A stretch of 64,000 nt of DNA from Niebla homalea. Lineage: Eukaryota > Ascomycota > Lecanoromycetes > Lecanorales > Ramalinaceae. Below the pieces are notes generated by a model. It searched no databases and had not been told where the DNA came from. It saw nothing but the letters and a program-made list of their open reading frames with translations. The stretch lies in contig JAHGAU010000001.1 of the NCBI GenBank assembly GCA_019925105.1, positions 992,001 through 1,056,000 on the forward strand, written 5' to 3'. Shown here in pieces: positions 22,001 through 35,890 of the stretch; position 1 is the stretch's first letter, and each line of letters starts with the position of its first letter. A program made the position numbers and the translations under genes.

Positions 22001-24637
22001 TTTAATAATAAAATTATTTATAATAAAGATCGTTAATTAATAAAAAGTATTATCTATATAATTAACGTTTCCTAGATTAATAAAGTCGGATTTATTATTA
22101 TAAGTACCCTTAAAGACGTTTAATAAATTATTCATTTTATTTAATATTGTATTCTATTTACTATTATTAATCCGGGTAAAATCAAGTATTATTACGTGGT
22201 AAATAGGGTAAGTATAAGAGATTTAGTTAATTTTATAATTAAATATAAAAGGAAGGAAAGAAATATATTTTTTATTATTAAAGTACTTATAAGAATTTTA
22301 TTATCCTTTATTAAAATATAATAAAGGAAATCTATTATCCTTTATTAAAATAGTCTTATTATAAATCCTATAAAATCTATAAGAAACTTTATTAATAAAT
22401 ATTAAATAATTTTTAAAATATATTAAAGGAAAAAAGGCTTATTAAGCGTTAATTTTCTATAGATATAATATAGTAAGTAATTTTCCTTTTTATAACTTTT
22501 TATTATTATTAATTAAAGATATTAAAAGATTAAAGCTAGACTTTACATAATTAAATAAGGATTATAATAATCCTTTAACTATTTTTACGGGCGAATATTA
22601 CGTAAAAGTAAAAACTATATAAGTTTAATTCTACATAATACGGGGATTACTCCCGTATTAAAGATATTTTTATAAAGTTTAATTAACGTATTAAGGAGTA
22701 ATTAATAACCTTTAATATTAAGCTATTTAATAATAATAATAAGGATTTTTTTATATAAAAAGTATTAAATAATATCTTAAAATCCTAATATAATATTAAT
22801 TATCCAATTAAATTATAAATACGGTTAAACTTAAGGGTTTAGCTCTTTAATTAAGCCGTTAAATTATATTTAAAATTAAAGCTAAACTATAAATTAAAAA
22901 TAGTTTCTTTAACCCGGTATACTTTACTTAAGGTAATATAATAAATATAAGCGGGTAAGCTTTATAATCTTATATATTAAATTATTATTAACTTAAGATA
23001 GTCTTATATATCGTTTATTACCCGTATTTATCGCGTAAATAATTACGTTAATAAATATTAACCACGTTTTTAGCGTTAATTAAAATTAATATAGGGTAAT
23101 AGGTACTAATAGTAACTTTACGGGTATAATATAGATACTATATTATATAATTATGCTTAAGTTAAAAATCGATCTTAGGTATTACTTTCTTTTTATTATT
23201 AATAATTATAATACGTAAAATTATTAATAACTTACGTAATCTTAAAATATAATTTAAAGAAATAATTTTTATATAAATATATATATAATTAAAATTAATA
23301 TAATATTGAATTTCTACTTAAAGTATAATTTATATTAAATAATTATTTTAATACGTTAAACCCTATAAAGATTATAATCTTAATAGAATAATAAACTAAA
23401 ACGTAATAATTAAGCTTAAATATACTTTATTTTATACTTAAGAAAGCCATTTTCCTTTAAAAATTATTTTAAAAGACTATATTAAGGAATTTAAAAGACT
23501 TTAATTTATTATTTAATAAAGATTTATTGCTTTTACCCTTAATAATGTCTACTATAAGTCTTATACCGTTCCGATTACCTTATTCTAACCCTTTATAGAA
23601 CGTAAAAATATAATACGGAGTATTACCCTCGGTCCGGGTATTAATTTCCGATATTATAAACCTTTAAAACGAAACTTAAATTCTCGATAATAAACTATAA
23701 AGCGTATAAAAAAAGAATTAGTAAACGATAACTTATTTTTAATAGATTAAATAAAATTAATTTTAAACCACAAAAACGTTATGGTAAATTTAAAATAAAC
23801 TATAGCGATAAAGTTTAAAGTTAATTAATAAAAAGGAATAATATTATATTATTAAGAAGTTACTTAAGTTTAAATTTATAATATATAAAAAAGCTAAGGT
23901 TTACTTTAAATAATAATATAAGTTTAATTATAGAATTATCGTATTCCTTAATAGCTATATATAAACTTAAAATAATAAATAATTAAATAATATTAAACTT
24001 AATTCCGCTTTAATAAAAAATTATACTTTAATAAAAGGATTAAAGGCGATGAATTTTAAGTTATAATATATAAAAGACTATATAAGAGAAAAGTAATAGT
24101 TCTTAAAATAAAAGGAATATAAAATAAAGGCTTTAAAAGAGGAGTTATCGTATTATAACGACGTAAAATATAGAAAAGCTTAAATAATATATAAAGGCAA
24201 TAAATAAAACGTATTATAACTTATAGATTTTCTTCCTTTTTTTCGTATTATTATCCATAATTCTACTATAGTTATTATTATTGCCGTTAATTCTTTTTTA
24301 ATTATTTTCCTTTATCATTTAAATAAGTTATATAACTTTATTTTATCGTTTTTATAGATATAATATTATAAGTTTATAAATATTTAAATTAAAGTTATCG
24401 ATATTTATCGGTAATTGGATCTTAATTTACTTATATTCGCGGTTATAATTAAAATAAAAGGTACCCTACTTATTTAAAAAGTAAAGACTATTATTAATAC
24501 TTTTTATAAAGTCGGAAATTTCATAAAATATTCCGTTTTCTTTAATAGAAATAAATATTAAGCGATATTTATTATATTATTATTTTATTGCCTTATAATA
24601 TATTATTTTTAACGAATTACTTAATTTATATAACTTA
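19030..24637. other. RIP-eroded sequence, no assignable gene
   Basis: About 5.6 kb of AT-rich DNA. A plus frame around 21130-21500 keeps peptides such as FIWDYIAEFRKA and GVTAYGYINT but has a stop about every nine codons. A second plus frame near 23400-23850 reads NIIRSITLGPGINFRYYKPL. Neither matches a family I can name, and stop density is close to chance, so I do not call genes. Confidence 0.35.
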
Positions 24638-24829
24638 TTGGAACCGGAAACAATTATTATATTAATAATATTTAAAGAACTACTTTATAATACTTTAAGG
24701 GGCTTATTAATACCCGTAGGATCTATTATTTTATCGTTTTATATAAGTTTTATAAGTAACGTCTTTTACGTAAATTCAATTTCCTCTATAGGCCTAGGCG
24801 CCGGTACCGTACGTAATAATTTAAGTTAA
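24638..24829 (+). other. 63-codon stop-free frame, uncertain
   Basis: Stop-free from 24638 (a TTG, not ATG) to TAA at 24827-24829, ending ISSIGLGAGTVRNNLS. Length is only modestly above chance for this base composition. The last 60 bases are GC-richer and less mutated than their flanks. An A13 tract follows 40 bp later. It may be the end of an eroded element. Confidence 0.2.
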
Positions 24830-24869
24830 GTATTTAGCGGATTTATCTTAAATTAATTAAGAAAAGCCC

Positions 24870-24882
24870 AAAAAAAAAAAAA
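24870..24882. repeat. A13 homopolymer tract
   Basis: Thirteen A residues preceded by AAGCCC. This could be a remnant 3' poly(A) of a plus-strand non-LTR element, but no reverse transcriptase was identified upstream. Confidence 0.6.
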
Positions 24883-27800
24883 CTGCTTAATAATAAATAA
24901 AATTATTAAGGTACGTTTTTACTATAAGACTTCGAATTTATCGACGTATAATAAAAATAAAAATTCTTAATTTAATCGGAAAAAACTATTATAAAGTATA
25001 TTATAACGATACTTAATATTTTAACCGTAATTAATTAACGGAAATTAAGAATTTAAGTTTATAGAAATTATTTAAAAATCTTAAACCACTATATAAATAA
25101 TTTTATAGCTCTTTAAAGTAATTTTACTTATATACTTATAAAATAATAACGGGTAAATACGAAGAATAAAAGTATTTATTATAGCTTTTATTAACTTTAA
25201 TTTATTATTTTTATATAAGAAATATATGAACCCGGATAACTTTATAATTTATAATATCGCTTATTTTTAAATAAGTTCAATAAATAACGTAGGAAGAATA
25301 AGTTCTTTTTTATTTTTTTATAGTTTTTAATTTAATATTTTAAGGAAATATTATAATATAAAGAACTATAATTACCGGTATCCTATAATCTTAATTACTT
25401 TAATAAATATTAATTATTAATTTATATTATAAGTTTCCTATATAAATAATAGCTATTTATATTATAAATTATATGATTATATATATTCTCGGTAAATAGA
25501 TATTCTATATATATTTAAGAGTAAATTCTTTATAATCTTAATATATAGCTTTAAAAGTTTTATATCTTTAAGAAAGGTATAAATAAAAAAAATAAAGCCG
25601 TTAATTACGTAAATCCGATTAAAAACCTTAATTTACTTATATTCTAAAAGAAATAATATAATTATTTTTAATTTATATTTAATTATTAACTTATTATTAA
25701 TATAATATTTAAAGAATAAACCTTAAATAATAAAGATAGTTTTAACGTTTAATTTTTATTAAAAATCATTATAATTATTAAGGATTTTATCCTATATAGT
25801 TTAAATTTATTTAAGATATTAATATATTTCTTAAATAATATCCGTTAATACGCTAGTTATTTATAGGCTTAAACTATATTTCCGGGCACCGTAATAAAAG
25901 GATCCTATAGAAGGTTTTAATCTATAAAATTAATTATAACCTAATAAAAAAGAAAAAGGCATTAAAGCCTTTTTATAAATAATATATTTAAGTATTTTTA
26001 TATATCCGTTTCTTTATTTATAATAAGTTTCTTTTCTTTATTATTAAAAATATTATTAATTATTTTTACTCTTATTCTTTATTTTTACTTTTTAATATTT
26101 ATTATTAATATTTATAAATATCTTTATTATAGAAGTTTTTAATATTTATATAATTCTCCGTTAATTAACGCTTAAAGGCGTTATTTATTATTATAATTTT
26201 ACTCTTTAACGTAACCGTATTAATTAAGGTTAACGGACTTACTTATATATACCTTAATAATCCATTAATAATCGTCGGGATAAAGAAATCTTTATGCGGC
26301 CTTAATTTAATAATAACCGTATAAGTATATTAATTACCCGTTCGGTTTTAGTTATTATAAAATATTATTTATACCTTTATTTTTTAATATTATATTCTAT
26401 ATTTTAAAAATTATAATTATAAATACGTAATTTTACCGGTTTAACCTTTAATATTTTATTAACTTATAAATTTTTATAAGTTTAATAACGTTTTTAAGAT
26501 TTAATTATTAGGGATATTATTTAATTAATTACGGTTATAAATAGCTTAAAGAGTACTTTATAGTCGCTAAAAGTTTATATTGTTATTAAAGCCTTATTAT
26601 AACCATATTAATTATTAATTATATTATCTTAAAACGGATTACGTTAATATTTAATATCCCGGATTTTTAAGATTATTACTTTTAAAACCAGTATATAAGC
26701 CTTATATAGAGGATTTTAAGGCTTTATATAATTACTACTTTATATATTGCTTTTCCAGATTTACTTATAAACTTAAATATTAATATTTTACTATTATTTT
26801 ATTTAAGTTACCGCTTTTAAGAATAACGATATTATACTTTAAGACTATAATAAGGTCTTTTACGTTATAAAAAAGCTAATTAATCTTTTACTTTAACGGT
26901 CTTTTACTTTATTATTTATTGGCCGATATATTAAAGATTTTACCCTCCGTAAACTTTTTTTATAGAATAATTTTAAGTATTTAAGATATAATAAGATCGC
27001 TATATTAAGATTAAATAACGTAACTTTATATATAGATTTCCTTATCTTTTTTACCGAGAATAACCTTCTCTAAATTAAAGCTTTTAATAATAGAAAAATA
27101 ACCTATTATAAGACTATAGCCTTCCCTATTTAATAATAGTTACTTAATAGCCAGAACCTTTATAACGTTATTTATACCCGGATTTTATACTTATTTATTA
27201 ATATATTATATTTATTTATAAACGATTTTAAAGATATTAAAGATATAATTTTATAATTACGTTTATAGTCCTTATTTAATTATATAATAATATAATTTCT
27301 AAAAGTACAATTTAACGTAATCCTAATTAAAAATAAAGTGGAATTAAGACTTAACTTATTATTTAACTTATTAATAATTAATTATTTTCATAATCGGTTT
27401 AAGGAAACTTTCATTTTTATTATTTTCTTATAATTAATAAATTAATAAATTTCCCCGGCTTCTTAATATAAACGATTAAAAAAGTTAATATAAAGGTATA
27501 CCGATAAATCCTAATATATTAAATAAAGTTTTAACTATTTATTTACGGTATTATATCTTAATTACTTTATTGGACTTAATATTAAGTATATTATACGGAG
27601 TATTACCGAGTTATTTAACTTTATTACCGTGAATCGTACTTATAATCCGTTAAATATTAAATTCACGGAATATCTAGGCCGTTTTTTATATATATTAACT
27701 TTTCTTTTACTTTATAAGAAAATGATTTATATAGTTTTTATTATTTTATTAAATGCTTACCCGCCCGGTATATATAATAAATCATTAACTTTTATAAAGT

Positions 27801-30800
27801 TTTATTTTTATTAATTAAGTAAAATTTTTAACTTTATTAACGTTTATAAGTATTTATATATATTAATATATTATTAAGTACTTAAAGGTATCATTAAAAG
27901 GTTAGTTTTTATTTATTATTAATATTAATTAATTAAAAAAGTAATTAATTAATAACTTTATTAACTTATAGAATTTACGTTTTAAGTCGGTTAAAGTTTA
28001 TTAATAAAGCTTAATGAGTTACCGAATTCCTTAATTAAGTATCTTTAATAATAATATTTACTTATATTATTTACGTCGGAAACTAAAAGTTTTATTTTCT
28101 TATAAATATAGTTTTTACGATATATATATTTAAATCTTTAAGGAGGCCGCTTTTAATTTAAAGTATATATATAAAATACCTACTTACCTTTTTTATATAA
28201 TTAAAAGCTTAATAAGATCTTTAAAACCTTTAATTACCGGCGTAAGAATATTAAATATTAATAAAAAAAGTTTATACGGTATAATTTTACTTACGTTTCT
28301 CTTAATCCTTTAAGGTACTTTTAATAAGACCTATTTAATTCATAACCTTTTCAACTTTATTTTTAATATTAATTTAAGTCCGTTACCGATATTCCGGGGT
28401 TAATTATAATATTAATACGCTTTAAAGGGACTTATTATACTGGGTTTATTTATCCGATAATAAAATATCGCTTATTACTTAAATATATTTAACGCTTTTA
28501 ATCGCGAATTATTTAATAATAAGAACCAGAATAAGAAAGGCTTTTAATATATAGCCCGCCGGTTACTCCGGTATTAATTATTAAACGGGCTATATAATTC
28601 TATTACCTTAAAGTTAATCCTTTAAAAGTATTTCAATATAAATAAATAGATATTTAACGTAAGATTAATTAATACTATTAAGATAGCCGTTACGGTAATA
28701 ATAATCTCCGATATTTCATTTATTATATTATTAAATTATAATAAGTTAATATAAAGGCGCTTAAACTATAATAAATAAATAACCTTAAGTTATAATTATC
28801 TTTTTAATTAACGATAAACTATAAGCTCTTCCGTTTAATTAACGTTAATAATAAATCCTACGTATAAAAAGCGTAAGTTTTAAACCTTTTTAATAAAGCT
28901 TTTAATTATTAACGATAGCCAGGGCTAAAATAATATTTATTATACCTAGATAAATCCTTTTTTATTATTTATTTTAATAAAATTAATTTCCGTTTTTAAG
29001 ACTTTTTTAATTAATTAAATTATTAATATTTAAAACTTTTTAAAACGGTAACTTAAAATATAATAATCCCGTTAATTTAATACTTTAAAAAAACCGTTAT
29101 ATTTAGCTAGCGTTTACGCAATTTAATATCCTTTTATCCTTAAAAATAGGTTCTTATTTTAATAAAACCTTATTTTCCTTTTTAAACTTCCGGTATATTT
29201 TATAAAATAGATTTATACTATATTTATAACGCTTTTTTATATCGTCCCTTAATAAGTAAATTATATAATAAAATCTATAAAATTAATTTAATAAAGTTTT
29301 TAAAAACCGTTTTTTTTATAATAATATATATTTAAATAACTTAATAATAATTATAAACGATATACGTTAAATAATAAAGTTGCGGGCTTATATTTACGTA
29401 AGCTTATACTTAGAACGGTTTTATACCGTAATAGCCTTTACCTTAATAATAATAACGTTTTTCTTTAAGTTAAATAAGCCGTTATTTTTTTAATACGGTA
29501 AACTTTATTATAAGGATACTATTAAATGCCGCTTAAGCGGTTTAATTATTAATAATACTATAACCCGCGTATACCCCGTAAGCCTTCTCTTTATAATTAA
29601 ATCTGAGGTACTTAGAATTTACGATATTGGTAATAATATATATAACTCTTATTATTAATATAAAAAGTATATTAAGTTCGTAATATAATATATCGATAAG
29701 TTTTTTAATATCTTTTTATAAAGCCTTTATTTCAAGAAAAGGATAATTAATAGCTTTCCTTAAACTATAAGGTGGTTTTAAAATTAATAATTTCTAAAAT
29801 TAAACTTTAATTTATTATTTTATAATCTTCCCCGGCGTTATAATTAATATATTTATTACGATCTTTATTAATATAATCTTTTATTTAAACGTAAAAAAAA
29901 GCTATATTATTTATTTAATAATTTAAAATAAAAACGTTATTATATAAATTAATTTAAATAATAATTTAATTATTTAAAGAAAAAGTTAATCGGGTTTCTA
30001 TATATACTTATAGGACTTAATAAAAATGAATAATACTTTTTAAAGAAGGGCATTTAGGTTAAATAAAGATTTTTTAAACTCTATATAAAAATTATTAAAT
30101 TTAATAACGCTTAATAAATAAATTTTAATAAGTATATTTTAAATAACTTCTAAGGAAAATAGTTTATTTAATTAATATAAAGAATTATAAATTAAAGTCC
30201 TTAATAATTTTATTCCTTTTCTTAATATTATAAATGTTAATTTTTCTTACTATACTCTTTAAACGTAATTTGTCTCCGTAAATATAAACTTTTAAGTACA
30301 GAACGGATTAAGCCCGAAAATTAAATATTTATTTAATTATATTATCCTTAATAATACCTTATTAAATTATTAAGAATAATTTACGTAAATTTTAAAACCT
30401 TATAAAATACTATAATATAATTTTTATAAAATTTTAGTTTTTCCTTAAAATAAAAAAATAGGAAATAATTAATTAAGCTTTATTTACTTATAATATTATA
30501 AATAACTTAAAGAAACTTAAAATACCGTAATAATAATTTAAGTAAAAGTAAATTCTTAATCCGTATATAAAGTAATTAAAATATATCCTATAAAAAAGTC
30601 TTATTATTTATTTAATAATCTATATTTTTTAAAAGATATTTAAGTTATAAGAAAAGACTTCCTTTTTAACGTGTTTTTTTAAATCGTATTATTTAATTAA
30701 ACGTTATAAAAATAGTTACAATTAATATTAACTCTTTAAATAATATAACGTCTTAAAAATTTATTAATAAACTTTAAAAGATATTATAGCCCTTTAAAGA

Positions 30801-32068
30801 ATACGTTTAACGATAAAGTAAATCCTTTAAATACCTTATAATATCTTTATAAGAAAGGTTTTCCGAGAAAATAAAAAATAATAATAAATAATTACGTTCT
30901 TATATAAAGGATAGAAAATTATTATAATAAGTTAAGTTAATTAATTATTAATTTAATAGATATTTAAATTAATTAAATATACCTTTATATATAAATAACT
31001 TCGGATTCCTATATTAAAATATTATTGAGAATCTTAAGAAAAGTATTAAGAACTTATAATTTTTTATTAAAGTTTACGTTTAACCTAAAGATCGGTAATT
31101 ATATACCGTTATAATAAGAAAATTAATTAATAACGTACGACTTAATTTAACCTTTTTTTCTTTTATTATTATTAAATCCTTTTTAAAAAATTCAGATAAC
31201 TTTTTAATCCTTTTAATTTTTAAGTTTACTCGCTTTTTATAATAAAGGCCGAAAAGTAATTAATCGGCCGACTTTAATTACTTATATAGTTAAAAATTAA
31301 AAGTAAATATAAGAAGATAACGGTTTTATAATAATAAAAAGTCTTATAAAGGCTCGTTTTATTAATTTTACGATTTATTTAAGTACTTAAATAACTTTAA
31401 AAGTAATAATATAATTTACTTTATTAATTTAAATAATATATAGCTTTAACTTTTATAAGATTTCATTTAAAAAAGTAACTATTAATAGGCTATATCGGTC
31501 CGGATAAGCAGAAGTTAATCTATATTACTACGCTATAATAAATCCTTATAAGAGTTATAATCCGTATAATAAAGATATAAAAAAAGCATAATTTATTAAA
31601 CTTTAAAGTGCTTAAGGTTAAATAGAATCTATAAAGTATTAATTAAGTTAATAATTTACCCAAAAAGAAGAAAGTACTTTAATTATGTCCTTTAATAGGT
31701 TTTAAAGCTTATATAGAGGTTAAGATAATAATATAAATATTAATATTAATCTATTATTACGATAAAGGGTAAAACCATTTAAAGGAACTTTATACTTTAT
31801 TAATATAACCTGCTTTTAAGGATAATAATTTATCGCTCCGTCTTATTATATAATAATAAATAATCCTATAAATATCGTTATAACCAATATTAATAAATAT
31901 AAAAGAATATAGAACCAAAAGTTTAATAGTTTAAGTAAAATAAAATAAGATATTATATAATTATAAGATAATAAAAAAAAGTCACTCTTATACCTTTTAT
32001 TAACGATAAAAAAGAATATTATCTTTATTTATAAAATATATTAGTATTTTTTATTAAGTAAAGTTAAA
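24883..32068. other. RIP-eroded sequence, no assignable gene
   Basis: About 7 kb of AT-rich DNA. A 61-codon stop-free plus frame lies at 27629-27814 (GTG start), with no recognisable motif. Other stretches such as 26180-26330 read open on the plus strand for about 45 codons, but the opposite strand is equally open. GC-richer spots (for example 28550-28585 and 29515-29600) do not resolve to a known element. Confidence 0.35.
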
Positions 32069-32125
32069 CCTTTATCTTTTATAGTTAATTATAAAACTTT
32101 TATAATTAACTATAAAAGATAAAGG
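32069..32125. repeat. Perfect 57-bp palindrome (28-bp arms, 1-nt centre)
   Basis: The left arm 32069-32096 starts CCTTTATCTTTTATAG and the right arm 32098-32125 is its exact reverse complement, with a single C at 32097. There is no mismatch in 28 pairs. Symmetry ends at both outer edges (A at 32068, C at 32126). It could form a hairpin or cruciform. In heavily mutated surroundings a perfect palindrome suggests either origin after RIP or a short foldback element. Confidence 0.95.
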
Positions 32126-34867
32126 CTATACGTAATTAATTATAAAGGTATATAAAGGAAGCTTCCGTAATAACTTTATATATATAAGTAAACGTATAAA
32201 TATTAAGAGGCAATTTATTTAATATTAATTATAGGTTTCTTTATTAAAAACCTTTAATAAAGATTATTATATTAATTTATTAATTAAAAACGCCTTATAA
32301 TAGAAATATATAACCTAATATAAAAAGCATAGAATTTTTATACTTATTTTAAGATACTTCATAATACTTTATATTACTTAAAATAATTATATAAACTTAT
32401 AAAATTATTTTTAAGGATTTTTAATAACGTATTAATTAAATTTTAATCGATAATTAAGAATAAATAACTTAATAAACTTCTTCCTTATTTAAATCTTTCT
32501 ATTAATAAAATAGAAAGGTTATTTATGAATTTTAGCTATCTTTTTTAATAATATAAACGGGTTATATTAATATAATAACGGCTTTTAATCCTATTAATAA
32601 ATATATAATAAGACCTTATTAAGAGTAATATTAACTTTAAAACGGAAACTATATATTATTTACTTAATCCTACGTTAATTTACTTATTATACTTACGTTA
32701 AATAACGTTATATTATTAATCTCGTAATAACCGCCGTAATACGGAGAACTATTACGATAAACTAAATTTATTAATTATTAAACCTAGGCTTAAGCTAGTT
32801 TAAGGATATATAAAGGATAATCAGAGCTTTATATAAGCGTACATTTAATCCGATATAATTCGATAATAATATAATAAAGCCGTTTTTAAAGCTTAAGTCT
32901 TAACGCGTAAATAAATAAAAAAAGGATTACTTATTATAGAGCGAATATTAAAGGTTAAACGAAAATAAAAAATAACTTTAATATAGTCGCCTTTAATCTT
33001 TAATGGATTTATTTAATATAACTTATAGGTAAGTTATATATAAAACAAGGAACTTAACGTGATTTTATATTTAATTTATTAATATATATTGCTTAATATA
33101 ATATTCTTTTTTATTATTTCGTTTTTAGCCTTTATTAATATATTAACTTACTTACTATATTACTATATCGCAGAATCCTCCTTTACTTTAATTTTACGCT
33201 TCCTTATAAAGGCTTAAAAGCTTATAATTTCAGGAGATTAGTATATTCTGAAACGGGACTATTAAAGTATTAATCTTTGTAAATCGTAGTTATATAGAAA
33301 AATATTATCGTAATTAACTTAATCTATATTATTAAAATATATAGCTTATTAATGATTTAAGACTGCTTTTTAATTAATTATATTTATATTTTATTTATAA
33401 TATTACGTTACTTTTAAAGTACCTTATATTCTATATAAATATATAGTCTTTAATTAACATATATATTAACGTTAACCTCGGTAATTAAATTAACGGTTAA
33501 GAGTAACGATCTATAATACTTTAATTATATATATTCTTTATCTTTTATAATTTAATATAAAAAATAAAGGGGTCCTTAATATTTTTTTTAATAACTTTAA
33601 TTTTATTAAACCCTTACCTTATTATATAAGAAAAAAAAGATTTTATTATAACTTATTTTAATTAAGTTAAAAGTTATTTATTTATAGTCGATATTTATTT
33701 ATAACGTATATAAGAGCTTAAATAAAGCATCTTATAAGTTAATTTTTCGATTTTTATAAATAATAATATTAAATACGGAATCTTTATATCGTTTAACTTT
33801 TAATAAGTTTTTACGTATTTTTTATATTTATCGGTAAAAATAAAGCATTAAGAAGTAAAGGTATATATAATAAATTTAAAAAGAGTAAACGCGTTTAAAA
33901 ACGGTCTTAAAGCCGTTAATCTTTTAAAATAATAAGGGGATAATATTAATCTTACGATAGGATAAGCCTGGTAATATATTATTATTAAAAAAAGCGATAT
34001 TTAATAAAGTACTTTAAGATACGTCCGTTATAAGTCTTTATAAACGTTAAAGCCGTTTATTACTTTAACTTACGCGGCCCTTATTATATAGTATTATTTT
34101 AATTAAATTAAAAGCGTTAACCGGGTAAATATATATTTATATTACTTTAAGCTATTATAATCGCCTTAAAAATATTTTAAACGGAACGATAAAGTATTTA
34201 TAAAACGCCGTATTAAAAAGATTCTAACGTAACGAACTTAATATATTATAATAAATCTTATTTTTAAGGCCGTAATATTTATACGGAAGGCCTTTTCTTT
34301 ATACCAGACCGTACCGGTTTAATAATAGATTAAGTATCTTTTAGTCTTTTAAAATAACGGAAAAAAGAAAATCGCTAATTTACCTTTAATCCGATATTTT
34401 AATCTATAAACTTTTTAATTTCTTTAATATATAAAGCGTTTTTAATATTAATCGTAATCCGTTATTATTTAATTTATAATATTAAAATCTTATATTAAGT
34501 AAATTACTCTTATACCTATTTTTACTTATAAACCTTATATTTCTTATATACCTCGGATTCGAGTTAATTATAAAGTATAAGGTAATAATCTTAATATTTA
34601 ATTTAATCCGTTAACGATTTACCCTTTTATATAATAAAAATAAAACGGCGATATTCTTATAGGTTATATTTTTAATAACAATTAATTATTTTATTTTATA
34701 ATCTAGGAAATATATCTTATCGTAAATAATAATAACGTTATATATCCCCTTAAAAATTATGAAATACTTATTAATTAAATTCTTAAGTAAAAAGGATTAT
34801 TTATTTAATCCCGGGCTTTAACTTTTAATATATAATTATTCCTTAATATTATTTAAGGACCTTTTAT
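32126..34867. other. RIP-eroded sequence, no assignable gene
   Basis: AT-rich DNA. One plus frame from about 33061 gives peptides such as LPYKGLKAYNFRRLVYSETG, with some retained CpA and TpG near 33175-33290, but stops occur about every ten codons, close to chance. No family recognised. Confidence 0.35.
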
Positions 34868-34995
34868 AAAAGGAACGTAAAAAAGGGCGGGTAGCAGGGT
34901 TAACCGCTATTTTCTAATAGACCCTTATAAGCCCGTTTTTTATAATACCGAGCCTCTTTTATAAATAATGATAAATCCGGGGGGCGTTAATGCGG
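34868..34995. other. GC-richer island with imperfect hairpin
   Basis: Runs such as GGGCGGGTAGCAGGG and CCGGGGGGCGTTAATGCGGG stand out from the AT-rich flanks. AAAAAAGGGC (about 34878) and GCCCGTTTTTT (about 34931-34942) form an imperfect inverted repeat with one unpaired base, enclosing about 45 bp. This could be the end of a DNA element or an LTR fragment. No second copy was seen. Confidence 0.4.
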
Positions 34996-35890
34996 GAATA
35001 TATTTAAATAGGTCTTTAAAATAATATATTAATAAATAAAGTCTTAAAATATTAAAAAGAACTTTATTAAAGTACTAAATATAAGGTTTACGTATTTAAA
35101 GTATATATCTTTAATTATTCTTTTTTATATATTATTAAATTAAATATATAAACTTAAAGTTTAAGAATAATTAATAAACTTTATATTATATCTTAATATA
35201 AAAATCTTTTTTATTTTAATTCCGAATATATCGATTATTCTGGGAACGTAATAACGTTATTTTAAAAAAGGACGTTAATATAATAAGTTTATATATAAGT
35301 TCTTTTATAAACGTAAGTTATAAACTTAAAATTACTATATTCTTTAACGGTCCGATATATAATTATTAAATTATTATTTAAAGTAAATATATTAAATTAT
35401 AAGTTATATATAAGACGGGAATTATATATTAATAATAAAGCGGTATAAATATAAATTAAAGTTAAAAACTTAAATTAATAAAAGATAGAAAGAACGATAT
35501 AATAATTTAATAGTAACCCTTATATTAAATAATAATTAGATTAATTATAGAATAATTAAGATTATTATTAATATATTTTAACATTAACGATAATAGAAAA
35601 GTTAATCCGTTAAACTTATTATAAGTCGTATATATAAATTACTATAAGGGCTACCTTAAGTACCTCTTACGTAACTATTTAAATATTAAGTTATATAGAA
35701 TAAACGCTATATACTTAACGCAATTTAAAGATAATGAAAACGTTAATAAATAAGATATTTACATAATAAGTATTAAGACTTAAAGTTATAATGTTGCCCG
35801 TTTCTATTTATCCTTACGTAATATACTTTTTATTTCCTTTTATTCCGTAAATATAAATAATTTTAAGGTCTTTATTATAATAACCCCTTA
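34996..35890. other. RIP-eroded sequence
   Basis: AT-rich, no motif recognised. The plus frame that opens at 35892 is stop-dense here, so the relic's true start is not visible. Confidence 0.35.

Noticed and set aside
26180..27400. Pro/Thr/His-rich plus-strand reading after mental reversal of RIP
   Set aside because: Both strands are equally open; the reconstruction depends on the assumed reversals.
27629..27814. 61-codon plus-strand frame (GTG start)
   Set aside because: GTG start, composition typical of AT-rich noise, no motif; length only slightly above chance.
33061..34000. Long plus frame giving plausible peptides when stops are read as Gln
   Set aside because: The raw stop density is about one per ten codons, close to random expectation at this base composition.
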